DNA from: Hyaloscypha bicolor E
Lineage: Eukaryota > Ascomycota > Leotiomycetes > Helotiales > Hyaloscyphaceae
Reading direction: 5' to 3'
NCBI RefSeq assembly: GCF_002865645.1
Contig: NW_020194684.1
Location: 4,007,952 to 4,071,951, forward strand
DNA: 64,000 bases
Positions 22,561-33,273 of the stretch are shown here, piece by piece; the stretch's first letter is position 1, and each line of letters begins with the position of its first letter. The translations under genes and the position numbers were made by a program. The notes beneath the pieces were generated by a model, which made no database searches, was not told the DNA's origin, and saw nothing but the letters and a program-made list of their open reading frames with translations.

Positions 22561-23693
22561 AACAAAATCAATCATCCTCTTCCCGTTTGCACGGCATACT
22601 TATATCGAACGACTAATAATACATATATGCGAAATTACATCTTGAATATCAGCCATCTTCCAGTCGTTAATCAGTCGTTGGTCAGTCGAAATGTCGGCGC
22701 AAGACGAGCGACCCTGTACCCTCTGCCACCGACCCCACATAACACCTTGGTGACTCGTTTGTGCGCCCTTCTCTGCGGCTGCTCTTCGGATACGCCGTTG
22801 CAATACCGTGTCGAGTTCCGAAAGTGCGGTGACGGGTCAGTACGCAATGCCATGTGCCTAGTTCCTGGACGTCGTTAGAGCTGATGACTCGGACGGATGT
22901 TGACCTTGACCGGAAAGCATGTCCGCAGACAAGGAAGACCAACGGGCCTTGTGGAGGACGAGCACGCATGAGTAGACGGGGACATCATCTTGATGCGAAG
23001 CCTACTTGAAGAGTACTCGTATGGCCTTTGCGGATAGGGATGCAAACTTCGTCTTCAGACGACCATGATCCACAAGTTGTGCTACCATCTCTTCAAACCA
23101 AAGAACAAAGCACAACCGAACAGAGAACACGAATATGGGCAGACAATAAAAACACTTGCCTACCGAGCGTCTTTGGCTGCGCATCCAACCTGGCAAAGAT
23201 GGCAAGACTTATCCGTGGCCGAGTGTCGAGCAATGACCACTGCGTATATGATGCGCTGTACTGTTGGTGTCCATTCATTCTGTGTCTCTGATGTGCAACC
23301 TCTGAAGGTCCTGTTTGGCGCCTTCCATTTGTTTTCAAGCTTCTGGTATTCCTTGGTCTGGGTCCGAAGTGGATAAATAAGTTTGAATGAGGAATGGAAG
23401 CCTTCCTATCCATCTAGAACAATTCCCTCCAGGTTTATGGTGCGAAAATCCATGCACGCTTCCCGAAGTCCTGTTTTGCCTTGGAGCGATCTCATTATAA
23501 TACATTGGGTATTATCTATCCAATGAACGTATGCAATATCCGTACAAGATTCACAGACATTGGCTGCCTTGGGCAGAATTGTCGAAGAGTACCACCTAGC
23601 ACATTTGCAAGCTGCAGCGTGGTTGTCGTCCGCGGGAATAGCAAACCTGAAGACCTCATTGGCGGACTGCGGTGCGTGAGGTCTTTCCTCGGA
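22561..23693. other. No supported gene
   Basis: Several frames of 60 to 106 codons overlap on both strands, for example 23065 to 23376 on the plus strand, but none has a recognisable domain, a clear start context or consistent splice sites. Composition is normal, so the stretch may hold remnants of a decayed gene. Confidence 0.35.
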
Positions 23694-24540
23694 TCAGGAA
23701 AGAAATGGCTCCCTTGACCCAGCTGATGCTGCACTTGATTGAGCCTCCTGAGGCAGTCCTAATTCCAGGTCAAGGCTGCTAGAATTTTCCGGGGAGTCTA
23801 GTCTTAATGTTGTTTGATGTTGACCGTTCAGGTGCATATGTTCAAGCTCCAAAGGATCTCGGCTCCATCTGTGGCTCAAGTCTTCATGGAATTCTCCATT
23901 GGATCGAACTGAAGTCGGGTCAAACGCAGCTCGATAAGATCCTTCCATATGATGTCCACGGGTAGCCATATAACGTTCCCCAAGGGTGATCCCATTCCTC
24001 TGGTGGAAATATGTTTCGAACCAAGGGACAAGGTGGACAGTGACCAAAAGACTCAGGGCAACTAACACTGGAATATAAGGTGCAAATTCCTCAAGTGAGC
24101 TTCGTTGGGATAGTAGGATTAGGGTGACGACGGCGATGGATCCGATGAGCGTATAGTGGCCATGACTAGTGATTATTAGCTTCTCGTTCATCCCTACGGT
24201 CAAGTACTGTTTACACGGCAATCTCTGGTCCGTTCAGCACTGCAAACAGGATGGCGGAGGCGACGAAGAAACCAAAATCGCTATATAAAGTCAGCCTCGA
24301 CTTCCAAATCCTAAAGGAGATGGGCAGGTACAGCAAGCAGAGGCCTCTCAATTTGAGAGGATAGAGGAACGGCAAGGCGGCCGATGATCCAAACATTGAG
24401 CCACAAACCAATCCTTTAATGTGTGAGAGATGGCTCTCGGCGAGGCCTCGCATCTTTCGGAATAGAACGACGAGGGGAAACAGCATGGGTTGCTGTCCAA
24501 TATTCAGGCCATGGATCCCTTCTCCGAATTGGAAATTCAT
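23694..24540 (-). pseudogene. Multi-pass membrane protein of unknown family, probably frameshifted
   Basis: Two adjacent minus-strand frames together look like one membrane protein. The upstream part (24540 to 24211) contains GLNIGQQPMLFPLVVLF and a second hydrophobic run ending AILFAVLNGPEIAV. The downstream part (about 24221 to 23694) has two strong hydrophobic helices around LIGSIAVVTLILLSQ and YIPVLVALSLLVTVHLVPWF, then a polar tail ending EPFLS. They overlap in different frames around 24211 to 24221 and there is no room for an intron, so a frameshift is the simplest reading. The start is not defined. A shorter intact protein from the ATG at 24191 is an alternative. Confidence 0.4.
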
Positions 24541-25571
24541 CTCGAGGCTAGACCTGGACCAATTGAATAGGAGCTCCCCACAGGTTGCAGGGCAATTGCT
24601 GGATAGTACGATTGGCTTTTATGCGGTTGATTTTGGCGATACGGAGTATGTTGGTGAGCTGTTAGGTCGTCATGAACTATCATGCGCGTTGAGGATCGTT
24701 GGGTACATATAGATATCGTGGTCATGCCCAACCGAGCTGACGTGGTCTGCCATTGGAACGCGGCGAAGAGGCTCACTTTTTGTTGAGGTTATCACGAGAG
24801 GTTGGCGTTAGGCATTAACACGTCGAGGGACCTAAGGCAGAGGGACCCAAGGCACAATTTCTGGATTGGGGCATGAACTGGACCAAATCGTAGGTTTCTG
24901 GTTCGAACCCGCGGAAGACATTCCTCATTCTAGAACCAATCCGAAGGTTCCGGACATGTATCAATCTGCCGCAGCATACGTGGTCTTCCGTAGAAATCTG
25001 GTATCGGTGGAAGCTTGCTTCTTACACTGGCTGACTGTGGTTCGCAAAATTCAGCCTCGCGCCACTTCTCGCTAATAAAGATCCAATCGGTCCCCTGACT
25101 TCTCGGTGAGAGAAAACGGATGAAAAACGCGGATTTCAGCCCGACTCCAGCCTTGCGGTCTGCCTGTTGATGCCCGACCAGTCTGCCTCGTCTACGCCGG
25201 ATTGGAAAATCTGCCCATTGGATTCCGTGCATAAGCGAACCTGGCTTCGATCGGGGACTGAGGCTGTCTGTGAAACAACTTTCTCGTTTTGTGTGGGCTA
25301 GCAGCGGCAATTTACATCAGCCCTCGCCCCGGTGAGGTTATCTCGCAAGCCTCGTCGAGGCTGGCGTGCCCCACTCATGTGGAGGGACTTTCCGAAAATG
25401 TGCTTCGAGTTATCGTCAGGAGGATCCAGGAGAAATGTGGTTTATATCAATAGGGTCTTTGCCACCTACTGGCCAGCCTCCTTTCCCGGGGAGCCTCATT
25501 TTACCAGTCAAAGAGGATATATAAAGAGTTGACCTCTTGAGCCTCCACGAAGCTCTTGTGCCAAATCTAAA
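24541..25571. other. No supported gene
   Basis: May contain the missing 5-prime part of the membrane-protein gene on the minus strand (frames at about 24537 to 24776) and the promoter or upstream exon of the gene at 25572. No convincing coding frame is seen on either strand. Confidence 0.35.
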
Positions 25572-26261
25572 ATGCCTGGCATCTTCTACGTATCAATTAA
25601 GCACCAAGGACGTTGTAGCAGGTACTCACGCACTTTTCCTGGAGTTTCAATGCAATGTATATCTTGCACAGAGCAGCGCGTTGAGTCTTTGCACAGGAAT
25701 TGCCCCGCGAGAACACTCGCAACTTGCTGGGAACTTCTATTCGCAACATTCACTTCCCTGATATGTTCAGCATATGCCATCCGTCATGAAAATGGCGTCA
25801 GTAAACCCCAAAGGATCCCAATTTCTCAGGCTGATAAAACCCAGGGTATCAACGTCCCGGATTCAGGACTGCAGATCCAGCTTCTGGAAGTTGTTCCCTC
25901 CGGCCATTTTGAATGGATTCTCGATCCACCACCAGCATTGATGCTCTTTGCATGCCTCGTTCTAGGGTGCTCTATCTCCTCCTTTGCCTACAGACGACAG
26001 GATGGAGATAAGTTCCAGACGCCAATATTCGCTCTGGCAATCATGTCCGCTACGATCTTCGGACTTGCTATGGGCGTCAATGCCAATGTCATTATGCTCG
26101 GTGTAATTCCATGGGCTCTTTGCCTAGCTATGATTGGAAGTGTAGCCGTCCATTGGCTCATCCGACGATGTTCAAGAGACCGGAAAGTTCTCTACACTAA
26201 AATCCATTGCTGTGATCAAAGCGAAAAGGAAGCACCGGTACCAGAAGCACAACCGTGTTGA
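25572..26261 (+). CDS. Hypothetical membrane protein
   Basis: An open frame of 229 residues from ATG 25572 to a TGA ending at 26261. It has a possible hydrophobic segment at about residues 55 to 70 and three clear ones between about 120 and 200: around PPALMLFACLVLGCSISSF, FALAIMSATIFGLAMGV and IPWALCLAMIGSVAVHW. A Cys-containing cytosolic tail follows. No family is recognised. An upstream exon is possible because the first 50 residues are Cys- and Arg-rich and unlike a mature N-terminus. The frame is intact, unlike its neighbours at 22 to 24.5 kb. Confidence 0.4.
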   Translation: MPGIFYVSIKHQGRCSRYSRTFPGVSMQCISCTEQRVESLHRNCPARTLATCWELLFATFTSLICSAYAIRHENGVSKPQRIPISQADKTQGINVPDSGLQIQLLEVVPSGHFEWILDPPPALMLFACLVLGCSISSFAYRRQDGDKFQTPIFALAIMSATIFGLAMGVNANVIMLGVIPWALCLAMIGSVAVHWLIRRCSRDRKVLYTKIHCCDQSEKEAPVPEAQPC

Positions 26262-28257
26262 GGTCACTGGGACCGGGGCCAGTGTTGCGTGCATTGCTGC
26301 TTAGCACACAGATTGATATTTACTGTAATTGCGGCCCAAAAGTGTTGCTACATTGCCTATAATTAATCACGTTACAGGCAAAGCCGCAAATATCGGAACT
26401 GGCGATTCCGCTTACGTTTCTACAAACTCAAATTTTATACGTCGATACCCAATACCTACCAAGCATCATATTCATAAGACAGAACAAAACAGAAGCAAAA
26501 ACAAACTATCATAACGGCCTATCCAAATCTTGAGGTATCTCAGACGAGAACCTCATACGTTAGCGGCACACACTCCTTGCTTCTTCGATAGAAGTTCGAC
26601 TCTCTCTGTCTCTCTGTATTATTAACTTGCGGCTCAACCGCAAGCCGCACCCTAATTACATTCCATGCCATGTTTTGGATTGGTCATGAGAAATAACGTT
26701 ACTAACAGGCTCAGCCAAACTCTCCCTCGCCCTTGAAAATGGGGATGAGGATAGTTCGGACAGGCTTTGTAGTCAGAATTAAAGTGAGAAAAACATATGT
26801 AGGGGCCATTTGAAAAGGGGTGAAGAGTTACTTACGTTTTCGAAATTTAGTACATATTGGGTTGTGGTCGTTGAGTAGATTTTTTAAGTTGAATGAATTT
26901 ATTTCTTGCTTCTGTGGTATATGCACTTTTAATATATTAGCCAGAGCCCGGCCCTCCTAATTGCCCTCACCCAAGTGTTGTCTTGGAAGTCCGTGCCTGC
27001 TAATGCAATATATTATATATCCGTGAGCTGGCTCTTGTCCCACTTCTATAAGCGATAGCACACGGAAGTCGGGGGGTTACGTCGCGGCCAAAGTGTTGGC
27101 ACGAGAATTTCAGCTGGCCGTCCTAATCCCCAGCTGCTTGTTTGCTTTGATGATCAAGACTACGCGCGTGATGCAGTCTCTCATCCTTCATCTATCAATC
27201 ACGTCTAAGGAAATAAGAGCTTTCTAAATTTTCATTTGACTATCCTAATGTCCTCATATACGGCTGTTCTGTTTCATCTCGAGCTCATTCGACTTTAAGT
27301 AATGAGCTTCCCACGAACGACGCCCAACTCATTTATCTTAGATCCAAATCTAAAGCGCTGCCATACCCTCTTACCCACGCTAGGTTTGCCTTTGCCATTT
27401 AATGTGGTGTACTTGGCAAGTAGGAAATCCAGATCATCGAGAACATTTTCGCAACTGTTGGCACAACTCGTTGACTGTGCTCTCGTCGTTCGCTCTTGTC
27501 ATTTACTGGGCGAACCTGGTCGTTCCGCCAATGCACGAACGGTTCTCAGTACACTGTGAAGGCATCACATCTCCGAGGCTATTTCGACATACTCATCGCC
27601 AGGCTGCTGGCAATTCTGGAACGCATTTCGCGCATGTTGGACCAGAAGGCGAAGTCGCCCGGTGACACACCAAATCCGCCGAACGATATCGCCTGCTACG
27701 ATTGAAAATATCCTCTGCTTGTGTAGAAAGTGAGAAGGGAATGGGAGGGGAAGTCAGGGCCAACAAGTTGTGGACGAGGCTGCTCGGGGCACAGCCGCAA
27801 GCAGCATTGCCTCATCGCGCATCTCGCGCATCTCACGCTCAAGGTAGGCTTTCTTACTGGCGAAACTGCTGCAATCAATCCTACTGCGCACGAGTATTTA
27901 GAAGACAAAGTTACTCCTCGGGCAGTTGCACAAGGAGAATTTCAATCAGCTGTGAACTTGATGATGAAGGAGTCAAGGCCGATTGCAAGAAGGCAGAAAA
28001 GTCCCTGGTCGTGAACAGAAATGAAGCTTCCGCAAAAATAATAGACATTGATGAAAACGACTGGATTTCTTATTCCCGCGCCCGTATCGCATCATTTGAA
28101 CAGGAACGTGATGAAGATGGAAGAAGATCAAATTTGGCAGTGGCTCTGGGATAAATAATCATATCACGTGGTAGACTCAGCCCTATAAAAGCAGCACTAC
28201 TTCTGCGTCCCCAGTCCAGCTTGACATTTTAATCGAGCTTAGAAATCGGCTAATGTA
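26262..28257. other. Mostly gene-free, possible decayed gene at 27302 to 28154
   Basis: From 26262 to about 27300 there is nothing beyond low-complexity CT repeats near 26,600. Between 27302 and 28154, protein-like segments appear in alternating plus-strand frames (for example one ending PNPPNDIACYD at 27705 and one with NDWISYSRARIASFEQERDE before 28154). They cannot be joined by good splice sites, and no family is recognised, so this is at most a decayed gene. Confidence 0.4.
28165..28190 (+). promoter_or_regulatory. E-box and TATA-like element upstream of the tyrosyl-tRNA synthetase gene
   Basis: A palindromic CACGTG lies at 28165 to 28170 and TATAAAA at 28184 to 28190, about 290 bp before the synthetase start codon. 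Such a pair fits a basal promoter. If transcription starts about 30 to 60 bp further on, the leader would contain the upstream ORF at 28258. Confidence 0.4.
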
Positions 28258-28425
28258 ATGTCTAAAACTTCGAAGAGATTTAGAACTGGTATCTTTGATG
28301 ATAATTTGCATGAATATATCGAGAATGCAATTTTGAAATGTCCCATTGGATATGTGTATGGAAAAACAAGCGCCGCTTTTCCAATTCTGTGTGAGTCAAT
28401 CAAGCAACCCCACGTCCCTCCATAA
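28258..28425 (+). CDS. Upstream ORF of 55 codons before TyrRS
   Basis: ATG at 28258 opens 55 codons ending in TAA at 28425, 50 bp before the TyrRS start. It encodes MSKTSKRFRTGIFDDNLHEY followed by a Lys- and Pro-containing tail. It resembles no family I know. It could regulate translation of the synthetase if it lies in the mRNA leader, or be a chance frame if transcription starts later; the pyrimidine-rich stretch at about 28447 to 28460 is also compatible with a downstream start site. Confidence 0.3.
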   Translation: MSKTSKRFRTGIFDDNLHEYIENAILKCPIGYVYGKTSAAFPILCESIKQPHVPP

Positions 28426-28475
28426 AAGCCGAATTTCGCAAACACTCTCCTTTCTCTCCACAACACCACCACAAC

Positions 28476-29784
28476 ATGGCGGCCAAATTGAGTCCCGAGG
28501 ACTCAATTGCCCTCATCAAGGCCAATCTAGCCGAAGTCTTGAACCCAGAACTCATCGACCATGTCATCCTCGAAGAGAAACGCCCTCTCAAGGTCTACTG
28601 GGGAACTGCAACCACGGGACGACCCCACTGCGGTTACTTCGTGCCCATGATGAAGATCGCAGAGCTGCTCGCGGCTGGCTGCCATGTCAAGATCCTGCTC
28701 GCAGATATCCACGGCTATCTGGACAATATGAAAGCCCCAATCGATCTCGTCGAGTTCCGCGCGAAGTACTACGAACGAGTCATAAAGGGGGTACTGAAGG
28801 CTGTTGGTGTTGATCTGTCGCGGCTGGAGTTCGTGCTTGGTAGCTCTTACCAGCTGAATAAGGATTACACTATGGATCGGTTCAAGTTGGAGGGCATTAC
28901 GAGGGTCAATGTTGCGCAGAAGGCGGGGGCGGAGGTCGTGAAGCAGACGGATGACCCGACTTTGGGAGGTTTGATCTACCCTCTTATGCAGGCGTTGGAT
29001 GAGCAGTACTTGGATGTCGATGCACAATTCGGTGGGGTTGATCAACGGAAGATCTTCACATTCGCCATGGAGAACTTGCCGAAGATTGGATATAGCGTAC
29101 GTGCACATCTGATGAATAGCATGGTACCGGGGCTGGGAGAAGCTGTCAAGATGAGTGCCAGTGATCCAGACTCGAAGATCGATGTTTTGGATGGACCGGC
29201 TGCTGTTGAGAAGAAGCTGAAGAAGGCCGTATGCAAACCCAAGGAGGTTGAGGGCAACGGAGTCATTGCTTTTGTCGAGCATGTCATTTTCCGAGCCATT
29301 GCGCTGCATGTCGACCGAGAATCGTTCACTGTGCAAAGAAGAGACCAAGAACCACTCGTCTACGAGTCGATAAAGAAGCTCAAGGAGGACTACGCTGCAG
29401 ATATTGTGAGTCGCGTGCTCCATATCTTATTCTAATCGCCACGCTAACATTTCATAGCTCACCCCCCAACTCCTCAAATCCGCCCTCGTCCACCACCTCA
29501 ATGAACTCCTCAAACCCATAATCGAAGAGTACGAAGCCTCTCCCGAGTGGCAAGCAATCGCTCTCCAAGCCTATCCTCCTCCGAAAGTAGAGCCAAAAAT
29601 CAAGAAGGTAAAGGACAAGGGCGATCCAGCGCTACGAGCAGCAGCAGCAGCAGCCCGGAAAGCTGGTGTTGTTGCCAAGCCAGATGGACATGTTAAGGGA
29701 CCGGGTGCGGAAAAAGTTACTGTTGGACCAAGCACGGAAGAAACATTGCAAAAGTCATTGCAAAAGTTAAAGGTTTCGGAATGA
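28476..29784 (+). CDS. TYS1: Cytosolic tyrosyl-tRNA synthetase
   Basis: Two exons, 28476 to 29405 and 29458 to 29784, with a 52-nt GT-AG intron between codons, giving 418 residues. It is a class I aminoacyl-tRNA synthetase. The HIGH-type motif is in TTGRPHCGYFVPM (about residues 45 to 57), the tyrosine pocket includes ADIHGYLDN and YQLNKDYTMD, and the KMSKS loop reads KMSASDPDSK (about 227 to 236). The C-terminal tail is Lys- and Ala-rich. The enzyme charges tRNA-Tyr in the cytosol; no mitochondrial presequence precedes the first ATG. All catalytic motifs are intact and length matches fungal orthologues, so this is a core housekeeping gene. Confidence 0.95.
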
Positions 29785-30666
29785 TTTATGATAGAGTAGA
29801 AGACAAAAGAATACCCATTGCCGACTCATATTTCCTCGCATATTTTTGTTGCCTTTTCGCTGCTTCCATGTGCTAAATCGATGTTTGCAGTTGACAACCC
29901 CTTTATTTGCTCGCTGCTTCTCAGAGTCAGAACTGCGAAATATGGTAAATATAGAAAGTACACTTGCCTTTCTTTTTGTTGCATAGTGCACCCAATGTTC
30001 CAAATATCTCTGGTAAGATTACATTAAGAATTTCTCACGAGCTCAAGTGAACAAGGGATGTATTGTTTTGTTGCACAACGCAGAGCTTTCCGCTGATATC
30101 TGGACAAGAGATGACTTTCATCTGAGAATATGGAGGATAGTGGTTATGTGATACAAGATGTTTTGTCATAGATCTTGGTTATCATCTCATGAGATTGGGA
30201 TGGTTACCACAACTTGGTCTAAAGTTCAGATGAAAAGTGCAGTATTAATATTTATGTAGCATGTTTGACGACGACAAAACAGACGCATGTGAGGCATTGT
30301 GATAGATAATCCAGTACAATCTACGCCCGTGCAGCAATTCACCCATATGCTGCATTGTGCCAAGATATCAAGTACAACGCACAGGGATATTGCAAGCTCT
30401 GCAACCCCCCCTCGCTCCCCCAAAAAATTGGGCTGCCTCGAGACGACCTTTATATTGTACCAAGATTCTTTTTAAACCTCATACATGACTCGGCGCTAGC
30501 ATTCTCGAAAATGTGATTTTTACATACTTTGGGAGTTGACTGAGTAGCGGAGACCGCTGAGCTACAAGTACACTGTCATTAGAACCAATACATTCAGGCA
30601 GTCCGTCTGCGTTTGTATACATTGACGGGGATCTCTATTAAGTCCCTCGTCTTTCTCTGGAGAATT
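29785..30666. other. Intergenic, convergent 3-prime ends
   Basis: Lies between the stop codons of the TyrRS and OCT1 genes, which converge here. It holds no coding frame worth naming. It should contain both polyadenylation regions; AT-rich words such as TTTATG and ATAAA are present but not diagnostic. Confidence 0.5.
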
Positions 30667-33072
30667 TCAACGCCCAGTAACGCCTTTCCTTCCTTTAATA
30701 CCCCAGCTTCCAACCAGTCCCATCGCACTCTGGCCCCCTCCTTCTAATCTCTCATCCCTCAACACACTCGACAAACACTTCCACGGGTCTCTCGCTCCAC
30801 CCCATTTCAGCACATGATCTTTGAATCTCTCCCCATTAGCTCTATCCACCGCAGCACCGTCCAGGCCGGAAGCAAAGACCTTCTGCCAGACACGCTTCGC
30901 TAGCACCCTATCAAAAAGATAGCTGTAATACGACCCACCATATCCATACAAATGACCGAAGAAGCCTTGCCAGCTTGTGCCGGCAGAATCAGGCGGTAAT
31001 GTGCCATGAGAACGTTGTAAATCGTGATATACTTTCGTGGTGTCGAAGGATGGGTCAAGTGGGAGGGAAGAGTGGTATGCTTGGTCGACCATTGAGAGGA
31101 TGATTTGATTTTCGATGTCTGAGCCTTCGAATTTCTTGTCTAGGGCTAGCTTTTCGGCGACCATTTCGTAGGGGAGGGGCTGGTCTGTTTCATAGTGGGA
31201 GGCGAAGAGGGAAAGCACGGACGGATCGGCTGCGAAATGCTCCATCAAGACAGAGGGCAGCTCGGCGAAGTCGGTTGCACAGCGAGTCCCGGATACTTCT
31301 TGGAATAGTGTTCGTCCTAGGATGGAGTGGATTGCATGACCCATTTCGTGGAAGAGGGTGGATACCTCGCTGAAACTGAGGAGCGAAGGTTTATGTGATC
31401 CAGGCTCGGTTGCGAAATCGCATATCAGGGCGATGGTTGGGAGTTGCATGACGCCTTCGGAGTGGGGTTTAGACATTGCCATGCCATCGTTTGCGGCTTC
31501 TTCTGCTGAATTGAAAATAGGATCTTTTGACGATGCAGCTTCTTGAATTTCATCGTTTCTGATCAGACGAGAGCATCGTAGAGTGAAGTGTGCTGGATTT
31601 GGAGACTTCCCTGGGCGAGAAAAGAGGTCGCAATAGAGTACAGCGACATGTCCATCTGTCTCTGATATGACATCCAGCCGTCGAACATCGGAATTCCATG
31701 TTTCTCCAGGTAAAGATTCGTGAGGTACAAATCTGATACCGTACAGACGAGAAAATAGTCTCGAAAGTCCCTGCATGACTCTTCCAAGCGAAAAATATGA
31801 GGAAAGAAAATCCGGGTTGCGTGACCTCGAGCGGACAGAGGACAGTATATGCGACATATAGTACTCTTTATCCCAAGGTTGGAGAGTAGGATGTGATATA
31901 TTCGTCTCTGCCATCTTTGCCATCATAAGATCGACCACCTCGGCCTCCACCACAGATCGATTATCTTTCGACAATGCCTGAAGGAAACCGTTAACAGATT
32001 CTGGTGATTTTGCCATTTTGTCCTTCAGGGTCAACTGCGCATAGCTCTCAAATCTTGAAAGTTTAGCTAGCTCTGCTCTCTTAGTTAAAAGAGTTCTGAG
32101 CCTTTCTAGAGTCGCTCTGGAGGCTGTTCGACCGGCCTTGAAGATCTCACTCCTGGTCGCTTCGTCCTGAACGGTTCGCAACGCGGCGATTGCAGGGCCT
32201 CCAACGGATGGTAAGGTAACTTGGCCCCATTGTATGTACTTCCGGACGAGCATTGGGTCCATACCTTTTAGTCTGCTGCTTTGGAAGGTCAAATGCTCCT
32301 TCTCTGGTGCCATGTAATCCACGAAATCCGGTCCAACTTCACTGATCTCCTGTGAAAGAGTCACAAAACGTTCCCGCTCTGTTCTTGGTAGGTCGATAGC
32401 AGATTTGGCAAAATCCCTCTTCAAGATCTCTGCAACCATTTGTTCTTGTTCTCCCCACCTGCCCATCCTGGAAGATTGCTCTATGGCAATATCCAATTGC
32501 TTCGCCAATCCCGTAGTTGTATTTAAAACGTTCATGTATTCAAACATCATAGCGTAAGCCCTTGTCGCAGCTGCTTGCATCCGAAGATCTGGATGTGTAG
32601 CTCGAACGAAATCCGAGATATCAATGACTCGACAGAGCAAGTCACTCAACCTGTCCAAATCCTTCACAACTCGGTGGTATTGGTCTGCTGATGATGCTGC
32701 CAGAACTTTCTCTACAATTTTCTTTGCCTTCCGTAAAGTTGAATTCGCGAAATCTTCGAAGCCTCGAGGCTCGGTCAAGTATCGATTTTGGAAGAGTCCA
32801 ATATTTCGTCCAGCTTTCGAGGACTGGGAGAATTCCTTCCAGAATGCCGGGGAGTCGAAGATCTGGCGGAGGGTTCTGTCATTGTGCTGAGCCCCAGGAA
32901 TTACACCATTTACTGATATGCGACCGTGGGAGGCCTTCAATCCCAAGTGAGCCGTCTCTTCTAGGGATGCCGACGAGGTGGTTTGGACATGGTTGCGTCG
33001 CAGCCGCGTTGGCATCTGCCTTTGAATACATCTCGAGCATATCCATGGTCGAGGAAGTGCAGATTTGAACAT
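30667..33072 (-). CDS. OCT1: Mitochondrial intermediate peptidase (M3 family)
   Basis: Single exon of 801 residues from the ATG at 33072; the open frame continues upstream but only with non-ATG codons, and MFKSALPRPWICSRC fits a mitochondrial presequence. The zinc-site helix HEMGHAIH (HExxH) lies near residue 575, followed by the downstream Glu region FAELPSVLMEHF. Oct1 removes an octapeptide from imported mitochondrial matrix proteins after the main processing peptidase has cut. Length and motif spacing match fungal orthologues. It is arranged head to head with MIC26, with only 201 bp between start codons. Confidence 0.93.
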   Translation of the reverse strand: MFKSALPRPWICSRCIQRQMPTRLRRNHVQTTSSASLEETAHLGLKASHGRISVNGVIPGAQHNDRTLRQIFDSPAFWKEFSQSSKAGRNIGLFQNRYLTEPRGFEDFANSTLRKAKKIVEKVLAASSADQYHRVVKDLDRLSDLLCRVIDISDFVRATHPDLRMQAAATRAYAMMFEYMNVLNTTTGLAKQLDIAIEQSSRMGRWGEQEQMVAEILKRDFAKSAIDLPRTERERFVTLSQEISEVGPDFVDYMAPEKEHLTFQSSRLKGMDPMLVRKYIQWGQVTLPSVGGPAIAALRTVQDEATRSEIFKAGRTASRATLERLRTLLTKRAELAKLSRFESYAQLTLKDKMAKSPESVNGFLQALSKDNRSVVEAEVVDLMMAKMAETNISHPTLQPWDKEYYMSHILSSVRSRSRNPDFLSSYFSLGRVMQGLSRLFSRLYGIRFVPHESLPGETWNSDVRRLDVISETDGHVAVLYCDLFSRPGKSPNPAHFTLRCSRLIRNDEIQEAASSKDPIFNSAEEAANDGMAMSKPHSEGVMQLPTIALICDFATEPGSHKPSLLSFSEVSTLFHEMGHAIHSILGRTLFQEVSGTRCATDFAELPSVLMEHFAADPSVLSLFASHYETDQPLPYEMVAEKLALDKKFEGSDIENQIILSMVDQAYHSSLPLDPSFDTTKVYHDLQRSHGTLPPDSAGTSWQGFFGHLYGYGGSYYSYLFDRVLAKRVWQKVFASGLDGAAVDRANGERFKDHVLKWGGARDPWKCLSSVLRDERLEGGGQSAMGLVGSWGIKGRKGVTGR

Positions 33073-33273
33073 TCCTCCCGCCCGTATGTACAGAATCCAA
33101 AAATGTACAGAGGTGGTGTTAGTGGAGGTTAAAGAAGGAGGCCTCGCCCGTGAGAAATATTTGTGCACTTATGCCGATTGCATAAAAACACGCGACTTCG
33201 ATCAAGCTTTATCAACCTCGGAATTCACCAACTTCATTCCTCAATTGAGCACCCATACAACGTTAATTGAGCC
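33073..33273. promoter_or_regulatory. Shared divergent promoter of OCT1 and MIC26
   Basis: Only 201 bp separate the start codons of two divergently read mitochondrial genes, so both core promoters and 5-prime leaders must fit here. No single strong TATA box stands out. Co-expression of the pair is an inference from the arrangement. Confidence 0.5.

Noticed and set aside
24890..24912. GGTTCGAACCC word resembling a tRNA T-loop (B box)
   Set aside because: No matching A box, acceptor stem or anticodon stem could be folded around it.
28527..29423. 298-codon minus-strand frame opposite the tyrosyl-tRNA synthetase
   Set aside because: It is the antisense shadow of a highly biased coding exon; its protein resembles nothing known.
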